NCBI GenBank assembly: GCA_030674185.1 | Contig: CM060307.1 | Location: forward strand, 46,539,681 to 46,603,680 | Direction: 5' to 3' | Length of the DNA stretch: 64,000 bases | Source of the DNA: Monoplex corrugatus | Lineage: Eukaryota; Mollusca; Gastropoda; Littorinimorpha; Ranellidae | In this document: positions 60,370 through 64,000 of the stretch, in pieces | Numbering within the stretch: position 1 is the first letter of the stretch | Layout: each line of letters begins with the position of its first letter | The notes under the pieces: generated by a model | Seen by the model: only the letters and a program-made list of their open reading frames with translations | What the model was told of the DNA's origin: nothing | Databases searched by the model: none | Translations under genes and position numbers: made by a program

Positions 60370-62172
60370 TCTGTAAAAAGTTATTTTGTATGTTTGTCCA
60401 TGAGTTTCCCTAAGTGTGAAATTGAGATAGGATAAAAAAAAAAAAAGGGGTGGTGGTGGTGGTGGTTATGAAATGGACAGCTCACACTGTGTAGAAGTGT
60501 TGATTGTTATCGTGTAGTTGTGTAATGAGTGTGGTTGTTGTGGGACTGATGGAACTTTGTAGCAGACAGGATCCTCTGTCACTGGGCTACAGCAGCAGGC
60601 AGGTCATGCATGCTGAAATCAGACTGTTATCCTTGTTATTTTTCAACCAGCTCCAAGGTAGACCTTGGCAAGATTTCATATGGCCCTTTGGTCATACCTT
60701 ATCATGTCTTGCATTGTGTGTGACGGATCGTGTCACCAGGCCAAACAGGCTTGCATCGCCTTGTTCTTGCAGACGGCATTCTTGCAGGCCCGTCAAGGCT
60801 TTGATTTTGTTCCCTATGTATTTATTGGTATTGTTTTTAAGATAGAATGTACAAAGAACTTACCTCAGGCTCATATCAGGAGACTTGTATTCTCTTGTCT
60901 GAATCAGCAGTGCCTGGTTTGTGTCCTAAGACTGATAAAGGATTGAGAAATACTTGAACAGTATATACTTGATGGGGAACTGATGATGGTTGAAGAGAAA
61001 TGGTTGTGTTTATAATGTGCTTTTCCATTTCTTTCCTCCTGTTTGAAATAACCTGTATGGCTATTCAGGAACTATAGTAACTTTTACTAAAAATGCCTCA
61101 GGTGCTGAATGGCAACCTGGAGGGAAAGCACCATAGTTACCATGCAGCAGGATGTTTATGTTTATCCATACAATGACGGTCTGTGTCATCACATTGTATG
61201 GTTTAGCTAGCTTTACTCTAAATTGCAGTGTAAAAGTAAGTTATGCTGATATGTGTTTTGTGCTGTGATTTGACAAAACAAGTATTGGTTTCGTTGACAG
61301 CTGGTAAAAAAAAAACTGGTAGTTTTAAATCCGTCTTTTGCAATGCCTTTGCTGTAGTGATACATCCCTGCTTTGCTGAGCTAGAGGGACAGATATGAAA
61401 ATATAAATATGGACATCACACCTTGTACATTTCAAATGTAGCAGTCTATTGTGTTATCTTCCAGTTATTGAATTGTTGGTTATTTATTCATTTATTTTTT
61501 TGATATTCATTAGCAGTTGATAAAAACCTTCAGTAAATTGTTACCGTAATTTATTTATTTATTCATTTATTTATTGATTTAAAAAAAATTTTTTTTTTAG
61601 TTTTTTTTTTAGTATTGATAATGATTATTTCAGTATTCATACTCTGTATAGAATTGTAAATACAGTCATCACTGTTTTATTGTGCAATGTACATTATTCA
61701 AAGAAAAAAGACAAAAAAAGACTGTCTAATATGCTGCTGGGAAAACGTATTTCGTACTGTGTGAAACAGATGATCGTTTGCTTGTGATATTCATTCATTA
61801 TTCAGGAAGGAAATAATTTATGACATCTCTCTTCTGTTTCCTTCTTTGACTTCCTGTGTCACAGGACTAATAAAATGCTCTGATTGTTTTCTTATCATAT
61901 ACTGCTGCTTTGTTTCAATGCAGTGTGTAACTGCATACACCTTCACATATTTTCCGATCTTTACTCCTCATCTGGTACAGAACATTCAGAATCTCTGGAT
62001 TCATTGAGAATTGTTCTTGTTCTCTTCCTGCTACTATGATTCTTCCACTAGCTTCAGATTTGTTCTCATTCTGTTCTGGTCAGTCACATTGATGTAGAGT
62101 TTACTCCTGTCTTATGGAATCTGTGTGCTTGAATTAGCAGCCAGTAATCTGATGTTGTTTGTACATTTATGT

Positions 62173-62173
62173 A

Positions 62174-62247
<74 letters not shown>

Positions 62248-62262
62248 GTGTGTGTGTGTGTG
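62173..62262. repeat. (TG)n microsatellite
   Basis: About 90 bases, one TTTTG interruption. Confidence 0.95.
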
Positions 62263-62570
62263 TATGCTTGTCCCATACTCCCATTCTCGTGTCCTGATTT
62301 TTATAGTTGTGAGTCATTAGGATTACAGACTGACTGGATCTTGTCATCGTACTTGTGCTGTTTCCGTCAAAGTCTAGAGTTTGAATCAAACTTCCTTGCC
62401 TGCTTCTTTTTGATGTTGCTGTGTTGTCAACTATGTGCTGTGTGGAAACGAAATGGGAAATTTAACAATGGGGGAAAATAAAACCATTGAAAAATCAGTG
62501 TTGATGACTTCCTATGTTCAGTTGTCGGTGTTGAGTGACAGGGGTAATGTTGTGAATGGTGTGCATGCAT

Positions 62571-62780
<210 letters not shown>

Positions 62781-63129
62781 GAGATCAGACCTTTACAGGC
62801 GTGCCTGAATTAAGAATCATATTTTCCAGAAGGGGGAGTGTGGCTTTGCAAACAGTGGGTTAATAAAAAAAAAGTTATTAATAAAAAAAAAAGTTATAAA
62901 AGGCTGCATGTGCAGTTCTCCAAACTGGTACAAAATGCATATGTTATTGAAGGCATACATTTATTGGCACCATATATTACCATGTTTTGTTCTGGTAGAC
63001 GGGCAAGAAAACAACGAACGAATTGTTTTGAAGGATTTTGATGCAAGAAATAAGCTGATGCAACTGCAAGTAATTGTCTGGCTTTGCCTCTAGAACTGCA
63101 CAGACACAGACAGGCAAGCAAACATGCAC

Positions 63130-63373
<244 letters not shown>

Positions 63374-63683
63374 ATATCAAACAGATGGCAGGAGTCATTT
63401 TCCCATCAGTGTTTTGTATGACCCCTTCTTGTGCTGTATGCAGATGACACTAACCAGGAAGGAAATGCACACAAGAACTACAAGAAAACTGTGCAGTGGA
63501 GCACTGCACTTACTCAAAGTGAAACTAAAGTAGAATGTCACATTGGATTAAAAGCAACTCAACACAGCATTGGTAAAGTTTAGATGAATAATGTGCATCT
63601 TTGCTGCCTCAGTATTATCTTGTATTATACACCAAAGTTGCTTGTATTCTTGCATTTGTTCAAGCAGATACTGCAGAGAAATA

Positions 63684-63834
<151 letters not shown>

Positions 63835-64000
63835 TTCTGTATAGAAAGCATTACAATTTCCAGTTTCGCATTTGTAAACATCTGTTGATATTCTGTGTTA
63901 AGTCAGTTTATAAGAGGGCTCCCATTTCAGTTATTGTTTTCTTCCATCGACTTTAGTATTGTTATTTGTTTGTTTATTATTTATTTCATTGATTTCCAAA

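Noticed and set aside
60504..60845. 113-codon frame after the BEN-like unit
   Set aside because: No acceptor in the array phase, no domain, composition ordinary for non-coding sequence here.

Overview
This window is eukaryotic, AT-rich, intron- and repeat-dominated DNA, most likely from a marine caenogastropod mollusc. The evidence is the very heavy load of long (CA/TG)n microsatellites, tRNA-derived SINEs whose bodies look like ones I associate with gastropod genomes, a decayed mariner element, several foldback (MITE-like) families, and metazoan splice and poly(A) signals. The species call is inference; 'metazoan' is secure.

The coding content is one unusual system, all on the + strand. Nine separate exons (positions 4499, 5338, 7883, 13897, 18633, 24113, 27554, 28696 and 33208) each start at a 3' splice site, encode a short variable linker and a cluster of two or three C2H2/C2HC zinc fingers, and end in a stop codon. 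None has a convincing start of its own. A tenth unit (46061-46884, with a probable upstream exon at 45340-45413) encodes a Crypton-derived DUF3504 (ZMYM/QRICH1/KIAA1958-type) domain. An eleventh (exons 58044-58111, 59124-59361, 60220-60341) encodes a BEN-like domain. All eleven acceptors are in the same phase: two bases finish a codon begun in an upstream exon. This is the layout of Drosophila lola or mod(mdg4): a shared 5' part, unseen and left of the window, spliced to one of many mutually exclusive 3' ends, each giving a different DNA-binding module. Here the interchangeable modules belong to three unrelated fold families, which is the most exciting feature of the window.

Layout: 1-4498 is non-coding and carries a 49-bp satellite of about 28 units. 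4499-8199 holds fingers ZF1-ZF3. 8200-24112 holds ZF4 and ZF5 in long microsatellite-rich introns. 24113-33791 holds ZF6-ZF9; ZF9 has a one-base frame disruption inside its third finger. 33792-45339 is a transposon-rich gap (mariner at 35027-36364, foldback elements, SINEs). 45340-46884 is the DUF3504 unit. 46885-58043 is another repeat-rich gap with one orphan two-exon candidate at 49129-49638. 58044-60341 is the BEN-like unit, and the rest to 64000 is microsatellite-rich non-coding DNA.

Limits: the shared exons, donor and promoter are not in the window, so the splicing model rests on phase, exon structure and homology. No transcript data were available.
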